Source of the DNA: Microvenator marinus
Lineage (GTDB): Bacteria > Myxococcota_A > Bradymonadia > Bradymonadales > Bradymonadaceae
Direction of reading: 5' to 3'
Length of the DNA: 64,000 nt
NCBI RefSeq assembly: GCF_007993755.1
Contig: NZ_CP042467.1
Coordinates: 5,783,749-5,847,748, forward strand
A model generated the notes under the pieces. The model did not search any database. It had not been told where the DNA came from and saw only the letters and a list, made by a program, of their open reading frames with translations. Each line of letters starts with the position of its first letter. Within the stretch, counting starts at the first letter, position 1. The position numbers and the translations under genes are program-made. Positions 18,467-25,521 of this stretch are shown piece after piece.

Positions 18467-19440
18467 GCGATTCTTCACGAGTCGCTCTCATCGGCGCGGG
18501 CGTAGCCGGTTTTTGTGTGTACCGAGCCATGAAAGATGCCGGGCTCGAGGTGTTGTGGTTTGGAGCCGTCAACGGCTCCCAGCGGCCTCCAGCAGCCCTT
18601 ATGCACGCTTTTCCTGGGCGTTCGTTCGATGTGCCATCCGAACTCCACGATGCGTTTAGCGTGGCTCTCAAGTGGTGTGAGCGCGAGTTCGAATCCGTGG
18701 CTGTCCAAGTGGAGCGTCATCTTGAGCCGGGTTCTCGCGAAGAGAGGTCATTTCATCGCGTGAAGGACCGGTTTCCCGATCTGCTCCAATGGGAGCTCTC
18801 GGGCGAGTATTTGCGCTACAGTCCCGCCTATGTGGTTGATTTGCGGGCCATGAGCACGTCAGGTCTCATCGATGAAGAAGTTGAGGCGGTCGTTGTTCGC
18901 GAAGCGGGAATCGAAGTGATTGCGTCCAAGACCTACCACGTGGACGCGCTCGTCGTTTGTCCCGGCGCGGCGCTTTCAGATTGGTGGGAGTGTCGGCACA
19001 CGATTTACGGTGGGGAGTTCGTCTCCACGCGCGAGTACCATCCAAATCACGTGTGGTCCGATGACGCCCACTACTTACCCACCAAAGACGGCTGCACGCT
19101 TGGATTTACGTTCCTCGAAGACGGCGTCTTAAGATCAGACCTGGAAGTTCTAGAAGAGTTTCGGAGGCGGTCAGGGCTTGGGCTTGAAGACGGAGAGGTC
19201 TGGCGGGGGCGGCGTGTGGTCCATCACGACCGGCAGCCGATATGTGGAGAAATCACCCCGCGAGTTTGGCTCTTGGGCGCGCTCGGCGCGCGCGGACTCT
19301 TGCTTTCGCCATTTCTGAGCGAATGCATTCGGGGCCAGGTGCTCGGCCAGGCCCGCAAAGTCCCGGCGCTCTTTGATGTCAATCGAAGCGAAGGCAAGTT
19401 AGGCCCCAAGATTCGATTAGCTCCAGGGGACCTTGGATAG
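18463..19440 (+). CDS. mnmC: FAD-dependent oxidoreductase, MnmC C-terminal oxidase type
   Basis: A 325-residue FAD enzyme. N-terminal dinucleotide fold GAGVAG; near the C-terminus DRQPICGEIT and LLGALGARGLLLSPFLSECI match the signature end of MnmC oxidase domains (LGSRGL-type). In MnmC this part converts cmnm5s2U34 to nm5s2U34, the substrate of MnmD. Start 18463 (ATGA overlap with mnmD) is preferred to GTG 18454. Gene order methylase-oxidase is the same as the domain order in the fused enterobacterial MnmC, so this is a split form. The 3' end overlaps the LysR gene by 24 bp (convergent). Confidence 0.85.
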   Translation: MSDSSRVALIGAGVAGFCVYRAMKDAGLEVLWFGAVNGSQRPPAALMHAFPGRSFDVPSELHDAFSVALKWCEREFESVAVQVERHLEPGSREERSFHRVKDRFPDLLQWELSGEYLRYSPAYVVDLRAMSTSGLIDEEVEAVVVREAGIEVIASKTYHVDALVVCPGAALSDWWECRHTIYGGEFVSTREYHPNHVWSDDAHYLPTKDGCTLGFTFLEDGVLRSDLEVLEEFRRRSGLGLEDGEVWRGRRVVHHDRQPICGEITPRVWLLGALGARGLLLSPFLSECIRGQVLGQARKVPALFDVNRSEGKLGPKIRLAPGDLG

Positions 19441-20310
19441 TTTTTCGGCGAGGAAGTCTACGCAGATTCTGACTTTGGCCGAAAGATAGCGGTTTTGTGG
19501 GTAGAGTGCCCAGACGGCTCGGTCCCCGTCCATCCATCCATCGAGGACGGGCACGAGCGTGCCTTGTTTTAGTTCCTCAAAAACCATGAAATCCGGGAGT
19601 GGGACGATGCCTAGTCCCGCCAATGCCGCGTCCTTAAGGGCGCCGCCGTTATTGGCGCGCACCCGCGAACGTACTGGCACGTAGACGGTTTCGTCGCCCT
19701 TGGTGAGCTTGAGTTGAGTGGCGCTTGTATAGGCGTATTCCAAGAGCGTGTGGTCGCTCAGATCGCTTGGGTGTTGCGGAGCTCCGTGTTCTTTGAGGTA
19801 TGCAGGGGAGGCCACCATCCGCGCTTTGACTGGAGCGAGCCGCCTCGCCACGAGCGACGAATCACTCAGTTCACCGACTCGAATCACAAGGTCGAACCCC
19901 TCGCCGAGCACATCGACATTGCGATCTGAAAAGTCGAGGTCCACATTGAGCTCTGGGTTCGCATTCAAGAGCTCCGCGATGAGCGGGCTCACGTAGAGCA
20001 GCCCAAAGGTCATGGGCATGCTCATTTTGAGCAGGCCTCGTGGTTGCGCCGTGAGTTGAACCACAGACTCCTCGGCCTCGTTCAAGTCCTCCAGAGCCCG
20101 CAAGGCTCGCTCAGAAAACGCCGCGCCAGCATCCGTGAGGGCAATCTTGCGCGTGGTGCGGTTTAAGAGTTGAACCCCGAGTCTATGCTCGAGGGCTGCG
20201 ACCTGTTTGGAAACATGAGACTTGGACACGCCGAGGCGGTTGGCAGCGGCGGTAAACCCGCCTTCCTCAACTACCGCCACAAAAGATTCGATTTCGGCGA
20301 GTCGATACAT
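19417..20310 (-). CDS. LysR family transcriptional regulator
   Basis: 297 residues. N-terminal winged helix-turn-helix (FVAVVEEGGFTAAANRLGVS, KQVAALEHRLGVQLLNRTTR) followed by a LysR substrate-binding domain (about 88-290). The sequence is close to the CrgA/aaeR-like subfamily with GLLKMSMPMTFG after the linker. The start overlaps the stop of the upstream lipoprotein gene (ATGA on the minus strand), so it is downstream in an operon, unusual for a LysR gene, which is more often divergent from its target. Effector unknown. Confidence 0.93.
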   Translation of the reverse strand: MYRLAEIESFVAVVEEGGFTAAANRLGVSKSHVSKQVAALEHRLGVQLLNRTTRKIALTDAGAAFSERALRALEDLNEAEESVVQLTAQPRGLLKMSMPMTFGLLYVSPLIAELLNANPELNVDLDFSDRNVDVLGEGFDLVIRVGELSDSSLVARRLAPVKARMVASPAYLKEHGAPQHPSDLSDHTLLEYAYTSATQLKLTKGDETVYVPVRSRVRANNGGALKDAALAGLGIVPLPDFMVFEELKQGTLVPVLDGWMDGDRAVWALYPQNRYLSAKVRICVDFLAEKLSKVPWS

Positions 20311-20762
20311 CAGCGCGCGGCCTGGCCGGCTGCGCGCGCTTCGGCGTCGATAGCCGCCGCATCGCGGGGAGCCACACGTTTGATGAGTTCGTATTCCATG
20401 ACGTAGTCACGAATGGTTTCGCGGTCATTCTGCTCGGAGACGTGATTCTGAGTCATCTCAACGCGGTGCTTGCCGTTGATTGGCGTGAGAGTTACGAGGT
20501 AACGGCTTTCTCCGCGCCCGTCGATAATCCAAGCTGTCTGCAAGCTGCTATCGGTGGAGTCGTTGACCTCAAATCCTTGCTCAAAGAGGATCTTGCGAGC
20601 GCTTGCCATCAGCGTCTCTTTGGGCGCTGTGTGGAGGTAGGCTCGAACAGCGCGGTCACGAGCCTGCCGTTCGGCTGACGCCGCGCGCATACTCGCGCAT
20701 CCCATGATCTGGGAGAGGGCTAGGAGAAAAACGAAAAATACTGAAATTCGTCGTAAAGTCAT
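20310..20762 (-). CDS. Hypothetical lipoprotein
   Basis: 150 residues with lipobox SQIMGC. The mature part starts Ala/Arg-rich and contains a small alpha/beta-looking region (ILFEQGFEVNDSTDS through LVTLTPINGKHRVEMTQN) similar in feel to small outer-membrane assembly lipoproteins, but no family is recognised. Translationally coupled to the LysR gene downstream. Confidence 0.78.
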   Translation of the reverse strand: MTLRRISVFFVFLLALSQIMGCASMRAASAERQARDRAVRAYLHTAPKETLMASARKILFEQGFEVNDSTDSSLQTAWIIDGRGESRYLVTLTPINGKHRVEMTQNHVSEQNDRETIRDYVMEYELIKRVAPRDAAAIDAEARAAGQAAR

Positions 20763-20832
20763 GGTCGTCTCGCGTGTTCAAGAGTTCAAAAGGTATCGGA
20801 TAGATCGTTTGAGCGCGCAAAAAATTCAAAAC

Positions 20833-21516
20833 TCAAAGGTCAACTTCAAGCGCAAGCCCGATTTCGGTCCTTACCGTGGTGAGAGTCCAATCCTTGCGAA
20901 AAGGCACACCCTGAACTTCTTCTGTGGTGTTGAAGAGAAAGATCTTTTCGTACTTGATACCGATATCAGCCCGGAAATAGAGGCTATCGTGGTATTTGTA
21001 GCGTGCTGAAAGTAGCGGCCCCACCACAAAGCCCGTCCTCGGAAGGTCCCAAACGCTAGCTTGTTGGTCCTTGAGGTCGTCGATCTCATCTTGAAAATCG
21101 CCGCCTGGAAAGAGAATGGGGATGCCGGCCTGGGCGCCTGCGATAAGGTCGATACTCTCCGTCACGCCGATCAACCACTCCGCGCGGACCACGAGTTCGA
21201 TCAGGTGGCCAAAATCGTAATATTCCGGGTCTTCATCACCTTCCTGAGGAATCTCGGCGATGTGGTCCCCGTAATAGGTGAGCGCACCCCCAATTCGGCC
21301 GCTCTCCTTGAAGGGTTGCAGGTAGTAAAGGGTTGCGTTGAGGAAGTCGTCTGCCACGTACGCAAATGACTCGTCGTTCGTCTGCACACTGACCTGTTGC
21401 TCGCCGCTTAGGTCACTGTCTTCGAAGAAGAAGTTTCCGCTGACACCGATTGACGATTGTGCAAAAGCATCCTGACTAAGGATCAGGAGCGACGCGAAGA
21501 CAATCAATCGTAACAT
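20833..21516 (-). CDS. Putative outer-membrane beta-barrel protein
   Basis: 227 residues with a Sec signal (cleavage expected after SQDAFA). The mature protein has alternating amphipathic strands (ATLYYLQPF, RIGGALTYYG, IELVVRAEWLIG, GFVVGPLLSARYKY) and ends in aromatic/hydrophobic alternating residues (TEIGLALEVDL) as barrels do. Specific function unknown. Single gene. Confidence 0.72.
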   Translation of the reverse strand: MLRLIVFASLLILSQDAFAQSSIGVSGNFFFEDSDLSGEQQVSVQTNDESFAYVADDFLNATLYYLQPFKESGRIGGALTYYGDHIAEIPQEGDEDPEYYDFGHLIELVVRAEWLIGVTESIDLIAGAQAGIPILFPGGDFQDEIDDLKDQQASVWDLPRTGFVVGPLLSARYKYHDSLYFRADIGIKYEKIFLFNTTEEVQGVPFRKDWTLTTVRTEIGLALEVDL

Positions 21517-21573
21517 ATTTTGAGCTCACGCTGGTTTCGATGCCTTCACGTTGCAGCGTTCCACCAACATTTG

Positions 21574-21906
21574 TCAAGATCGGCTGCCCCAAATGGCAAA
21601 TCGAATCATGTCGATCCCGACCGCCATCGCGAATGCTAGTGGACCTGCAACTAGCATAGCTGCGAGCAAGCGAGCCGTCACAAAGTCATGAATTCCGGCA
21701 AAGTAGATAGAGACGATACTGACGAGAGTTCCCAAGGCTATCGGTGCAGCTATGCTTCCAGTTCTCGCAGAAACAACTCCAGATATCGTGAGGGTGACGG
21801 TCCAGATGATCCAGACTTCTGCGTACGGAAATTCGGAGTTGGCGAAGACCCAGAAGGTCGCTCCGGAGGCAATCGCCCACAGGATGTAATTTACGATCTT
21901 GGTCAT
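21574..21906 (-). CDS. Small integral membrane protein, unknown
   Basis: 110 residues with about three or four predicted membrane helices (IVNYILWAIASGATFWVFA, VWIIWTVTLTISGVV, IALGTLVSIVSIYFAG, LLAAMLVAGPLAFAMAVGI). The start could also be the GTG at 21918 (adds four residues); neither has a good Shine-Dalgarno. It lies just downstream of the GT39 gene on the same strand (51-bp gap). No family recognised. Confidence 0.6.
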   Translation of the reverse strand: MTKIVNYILWAIASGATFWVFANSEFPYAEVWIIWTVTLTISGVVSARTGSIAAPIALGTLVSIVSIYFAGIHDFVTARLLAAMLVAGPLAFAMAVGIDMIRFAIWGSRS

Positions 21907-21969
21907 TCGAGTAATCACACCGGCAAAATTCTCAAACCAGCCGTGTGTGCCGATAAATTCCTTTGGAGT

Positions 21970-23586
21970 TCATTGCCGAACGTAGACGGTGATTACCGGA
22001 ACATCGCCGAGATATAGTCCGGTTTTCGGGTTGTCCATCAGGTTTTGCACCTCAAACTCACGGTCTCGAAATTCTTCGTGGTACTGGTACACCACAATAT
22101 CCGCCTGCTCAGGCGTGCTCGCCCAGCGAAGATCGCTACGAATCCATCCGTCTCGTTTGTACCACTCGAACGAGAGTGGGGTGACTTCGTGCAGGTAAAC
22201 GCGCGCCGAGTCCTTGGCGTGTTCATTGAGCCAGCCCAAGACCCCGGTCACATTGTTGCTCCAGTATTGGCGCTGCATTCCAAGATTTGCTGCCCCTTCC
22301 TCGAGTCCGGCTAGTTCGTTGTAGGCGCTCGTGCCATAGGGTTGGAATCGAGCGGTTAGCCACCCGGCAGGAAGTAGAAGTGAAACAGCGAGTGCGGCTT
22401 CTATGAGGGCGGGCCGCAGGTGTTTGGTCTTGGCTGCAACGGAAGAGAGCACCAGACCCCCGAGGATGAGCAGGAAGGGGAAAGAAGGGAGCCAGTGCTT
22501 CATTCCGCCAAAAACAGGAACATTCGGGAGGCCAATCAGGACCATCGAGAATGAGGCGTTTAAGAGTAGGAGGGCCAGGACTGTTTCTGAGCGGTCCCGA
22601 AATACTTGTAAGGCGGCCGCGAAGAATCCAACCAAGCTCAAAACAAAGAGCCCGAGAGGCATCGTGAGTGCGGTGACGCCGAGCGTGTAATGCCATGGGA
22701 ATGGCGGCTCCCTCAACGATTCGCCCAGATATTGCCAGGGGTAATGGACATGCTTTGCGTGAAATTCCACGTACCAGATGAACCGGTCCACGCCATCGTA
22801 CCAAAGGAATGGCCATGAAATAACGAGCACTAAAGGCCCCAAGAATGCCATCGACCAGAATGCCTTAGGAATCCGAGAAAGGCCTGCCTTCATGCCCTGT
22901 CCAGACCGCTTGAAATCACTCCAGGTGGAGCGACCGTGCATCACGACCCAGTGCAAAACCAGAAGCGGAGGGAGGAAGTAAATATTGTGTTTGACCGCGA
23001 TTCCGAGGCCAAAACAGAGCCCAGCGAGGATGGCAAAACGCTTTGGGGCGTCTTCCTCCAACGAACGCAAGTAGAAGTATACCGTCATGACCCAGGCGGC
23101 GGTCACCGGCACGTCAAAACACGCGAGCTGCATATGGTAGAAGTGGCGAGGAATCAGGAGCATGCCGAGCGCCGCAAAGATTCCACAAACAACGCCCTTG
23201 AGCCTGACTCCCAATAGAAACGTGAAGCCGATCAAGAGGCTAGAAAAGACCAGTGCTGGAATCCTCGCGCCGAGCATGTGGCTCGTCCAGCCGAGCCACT
23301 TTGTGAAGATTTGATGAGATAGGCCGAATAGGATCTTGGGAAGAGCAGGGTGTTCGCGATTGTAGTGAAAATGCTTGCTAACAGACTCCTTGGATAGCGC
23401 CTCGGCTGGAGACTCGGCCCAGTCATCGAGCCATCCCATGTAGCGTTCACCTGCTTCAAAGTAGACACTTTCGTCCCTTGGGATTCCCATATCTGCTTGC
23501 GCAATGACGAGAACGAAAAACGTTATCAAACCGAGTGCGAACGCCAGCCAGAGCTCCAGCTTTGAATGTTTGAATCGCGGAATCAT
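21970..23586 (-). CDS. GT39-type membrane glycosyltransferase (ArnT/PMT-like)
   Basis: 538 residues with about 10-12 membrane helices. The first periplasmic loop carries the Asp-Glu pair typical of GT-C glycosyltransferases (GIPRDESVYFEAG), followed by the HPALPKIL motif common to ArnT-like enzymes. Such enzymes transfer a sugar from a lipid-phosphate donor to protein, lipid A or polymer on the outer face of the inner membrane; donor and acceptor are not known here. The start overlaps the end of the upstream gene (ATGA), so the two are coupled. Confidence 0.85.
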   Translation of the reverse strand: MIPRFKHSKLELWLAFALGLITFFVLVIAQADMGIPRDESVYFEAGERYMGWLDDWAESPAEALSKESVSKHFHYNREHPALPKILFGLSHQIFTKWLGWTSHMLGARIPALVFSSLLIGFTFLLGVRLKGVVCGIFAALGMLLIPRHFYHMQLACFDVPVTAAWVMTVYFYLRSLEEDAPKRFAILAGLCFGLGIAVKHNIYFLPPLLVLHWVVMHGRSTWSDFKRSGQGMKAGLSRIPKAFWSMAFLGPLVLVISWPFLWYDGVDRFIWYVEFHAKHVHYPWQYLGESLREPPFPWHYTLGVTALTMPLGLFVLSLVGFFAAALQVFRDRSETVLALLLLNASFSMVLIGLPNVPVFGGMKHWLPSFPFLLILGGLVLSSVAAKTKHLRPALIEAALAVSLLLPAGWLTARFQPYGTSAYNELAGLEEGAANLGMQRQYWSNNVTGVLGWLNEHAKDSARVYLHEVTPLSFEWYKRDGWIRSDLRWASTPEQADIVVYQYHEEFRDREFEVQNLMDNPKTGLYLGDVPVITVYVRQ

Positions 23587-24266
23587 TCGTCCCTCCCAAC
23601 CGAGGCATCAAAACAGAAGTGTCGACGGGAATGGTTCGAGGTTCGAACGATGAATGTGATGGTCGCTGTTTCAGGAACGTCTGGCGTGGGGATTCGAGTG
23701 GTTTGAAGTCCTGGTCTTGGTTGAGTCAGGTGGCTGCCCACAAGTTTTTCATCGAAGAGAACGTCCATCTCAACCATGGCGCCTGCTTTGTCGAATGCGG
23801 AGTTACCTACGAGTCCACCTCGGACTTCTAGATGTGACCCGGTCTGGACTCCTGGAAACGAAATCTCCAGGTTCTCACCTTCCACCGGATGAGCCCAAAT
23901 ACACTGGCGAGGACGGTATTCGAACTCGCGAATCTGGGTGGAAACGTCGTGCCATGGTCGCATACCACACATATGCTGACCTTGCGTCGCGTTGAAAGGG
24001 CAGTGTTTGCCTCCTCGCCGCACATGAGCTCGGCTTAAGCTATCCGAGAGTCTCTCGGGGGGGGGGCCGCTGCCTGATTCACGGTCAAACCTCAAGAGCT
24101 CGAGACGGCCTACGCGTTTTGAAAACGCGGACTCCCCACGAGCGGTCTTCAGCGGAGCAAGGGCTTCATCGGCGTCAAACCAAGGTGTGGAATGGGTCAC
24201 GAGAACCCAAATTCTCGGGTAAAACCTCAGTTCTGAGTCATTAGGCTCGAGGCCGACAACTTTCAC
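23583..24266 (-). CDS. Partner of the GT39 gene, main part of a frameshifted gene
   Basis: 227 residues from a GTG start. The C-terminal ~130 residues look like a secreted beta-sandwich domain (REFEYRPRQCIWAHP, ATITFIVRTSNHSRRHFCF) with Cys residues, yet this frame has no signal peptide. A membrane-anchored start lies immediately upstream in another frame (24263-24439), and joining the two frames gives a natural secreted protein. Hence it is most likely one gene broken by a one-base change, or by a sequencing error. It also contains a 10-base poly-C run (24057-24066) that could slip. Family not recognised. It overlaps the GT39 start by 4 bp. Confidence 0.6.
   Translation of the reverse strand: MKVVGLEPNDSELRFYPRIWVLVTHSTPWFDADEALAPLKTARGESAFSKRVGRLELLRFDRESGSGPPPERLSDSLSRAHVRRGGKHCPFNATQGQHMCGMRPWHDVSTQIREFEYRPRQCIWAHPVEGENLEISFPGVQTGSHLEVRGGLVGNSAFDKAGAMVEMDVLFDEKLVGSHLTQPRPGLQTTRIPTPDVPETATITFIVRTSNHSRRHFCFDASVGRDE
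24057..24066. repeat. Mononucleotide tract (10 G on plus, 10 C in the coding strand)
   Basis: A run of ten identical bases within the GT39-partner gene, read as a Gly-Pro-Pro-Pro stretch. Gain or loss of one base brings an early stop (TAG or TAA within about 10 codons), so the tract could act as a phase-variation switch or be an assembly error site. Confidence 0.85.
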
Positions 24267-24439
24267 ATTAGAGTTAAGATGGCGTCTTCGGCGCCCAACT
24301 CGTTAGCCAAAGATCCAGCCATCTCTGCGTATTCGGCCTCACTGGCAGGCCGACTCTCCAAGACCAAGCTCGTTCCGAGGGTCGCGAACCCCAAAAGTCC
24401 GATCAATATGGCAGGGAGAAATCGTTTGAGATTTTGCAT
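24263..24439 (-). pseudogene. N-terminal fragment of the GT39-partner gene (signal anchor)
   Basis: 58 codons from ATG 24439 encode MQNLKRFLPAILIGLLGFAT and an export-type continuation (LGTSLVLESRPASEAEY), ending in TGA at 24263-24265. Downstream, a different frame continues without interruption as the C-terminal part of the partner gene. The two frames overlap at ATGTGA. A -1 shift near 24270-24310 would join them into a ~290-residue exported protein. Too short to work alone unless it is a membrane peptide. Confidence 0.55.
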
Positions 24440-24511
24440 GAATGGCCAACATTTCGGAAGAAGTAGCGCGATCTCTAGCTGAGCAGCCGGTTAGGTTCAA
24501 TAGTTGTACGT

Positions 24512-24958
24512 CTAGCATTGCCACCATTCTTTTGTGCTTTGGTTCTCGGTGAGCCTTTCAAAAAGGTCAATGTCAGACCTAGCCAAGATTGCGACCTTCA
24601 GGTCCTGAAGATATTCTTCGGTTGCTTGCAGAACTTCGCCGCTCGAGACTCTTTCTGGCTTGCCATGGGTCGACCAAACCGAAGTAAGTTCATACGCCTC
24701 GTCGTCGCTGGAGTAGCTGAACGCGAGAATGGGCTCTTCCTCGAAGTCCATCGACCGGTAATATAAATCGGTCGGAGAATTCCTCGCGTTTTCAAGCCAC
24801 TCGTGAAGGAAAATGGCTAACTCGACTAGCAGAATTCCGTCGGCGTCCAAGAACTTTCCAGAACTTGTAATGATTCGAATAGGACCTTCGGTGAAGGCTG
24901 GCAGGTGATAGGTATGGGTTTCCCAGGGAAATATCTTGATATCGAATTCTATTCGCAT
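24512..24958 (-). CDS. Small hypothetical protein, DUF7878-like
   Basis: 148 residues from ATG 24958 (an upstream frame to 24979 exists). Cytoplasmic-looking alpha/beta protein with ILLVELAIFLHEWLENA and YRSMDFEEEPILAFSY, a pattern recalled from DUF7878-type small proteins that are often found as orphan immunity-like genes. Overlaps the upstream gene by 10 bp, so the two form a pair. The family call is from memory and uncertain. Confidence 0.6.
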   Translation of the reverse strand: MRIEFDIKIFPWETHTYHLPAFTEGPIRIITSSGKFLDADGILLVELAIFLHEWLENARNSPTDLYYRSMDFEEEPILAFSYSSDDEAYELTSVWSTHGKPERVSSGEVLQATEEYLQDLKVAILARSDIDLFERLTENQSTKEWWQC

Positions 24959-25392
24959 AATGCTGTGTACTGGGTCCAATTCGCTATGTTTTCAGGCTCC
25001 AATAACGCGCGCTCTACAGCCTCTGCCATTTGGCCAGAGATCAGGAGTCTTTCCGATTGGCTTTCGAAATCAGCTACCATCATCAACCAGCCTTCTGAAA
25101 CCAAAGACGCGCGGCAAGTCACAATGATCTCGTCTATCGCCGCTCGAGTTGCAGGGCTGAATGACTGACAGTCCGGCCACTCGTTTGAACCGAGTAGCTG
25201 GGTCACTGAGTTGTACATGTCAAGAGTGATGTAGACTCCGGCGAACAATCTTTGATTCTGATTTTCATCCCACGCGATGAGGGTCAGGTAACCCGGTCCA
25301 AGCCCTCCAAGGCGGCGGAAAAAACACTCGGTCACACCGTCGTAGAATCCTAGAACAACCAACCCCTCAGGCTTCCATTCAACACGTTTCAT
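24949..25392 (-). CDS. Small hypothetical protein, upstream partner of the pair
   Basis: 147 residues with no signal or membrane helix and no recognised family. The first half is beta-rich (GLVVLGFYDGVTECFF, GYLTLIAWDEN), the second helical. It overlaps the next gene by 10 bp. The region 24.3-25.4 kb is visibly more AT-rich than its neighbours, in line with recent gain, but no mobile element is seen. Confidence 0.6.
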   Translation of the reverse strand: MKRVEWKPEGLVVLGFYDGVTECFFRRLGGLGPGYLTLIAWDENQNQRLFAGVYITLDMYNSVTQLLGSNEWPDCQSFSPATRAAIDEIIVTCRASLVSEGWLMMVADFESQSERLLISGQMAEAVERALLEPENIANWTQYTALCE

Positions 25393-25448
25393 ACTTTAGC
25401 CCCATTTCTGGGATGCATCTCAGCAGGAACGGTCAAAGGACGCAAGGT

Positions 25449-25478
25449 TTGACGGGCGCCTTAAGGTTCGGGTAAACT
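25449..25478 (+). promoter_or_regulatory. Candidate sigma-70 promoter of the DUF1549/DUF1501 operon
   Basis: TTGACG (25449-25454), an 18-bp spacer, then TAAACT (25473-25478, 4/6). It lies 44 bp before the GTG start at 25522, which has AAGGAGG at 25510-25516. Confidence 0.5.
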
Positions 25479-25521
25479 AAGTCTAAGCAAGATGGGCAAT
25501 AATCGAGTGAAGGAGGCGACC

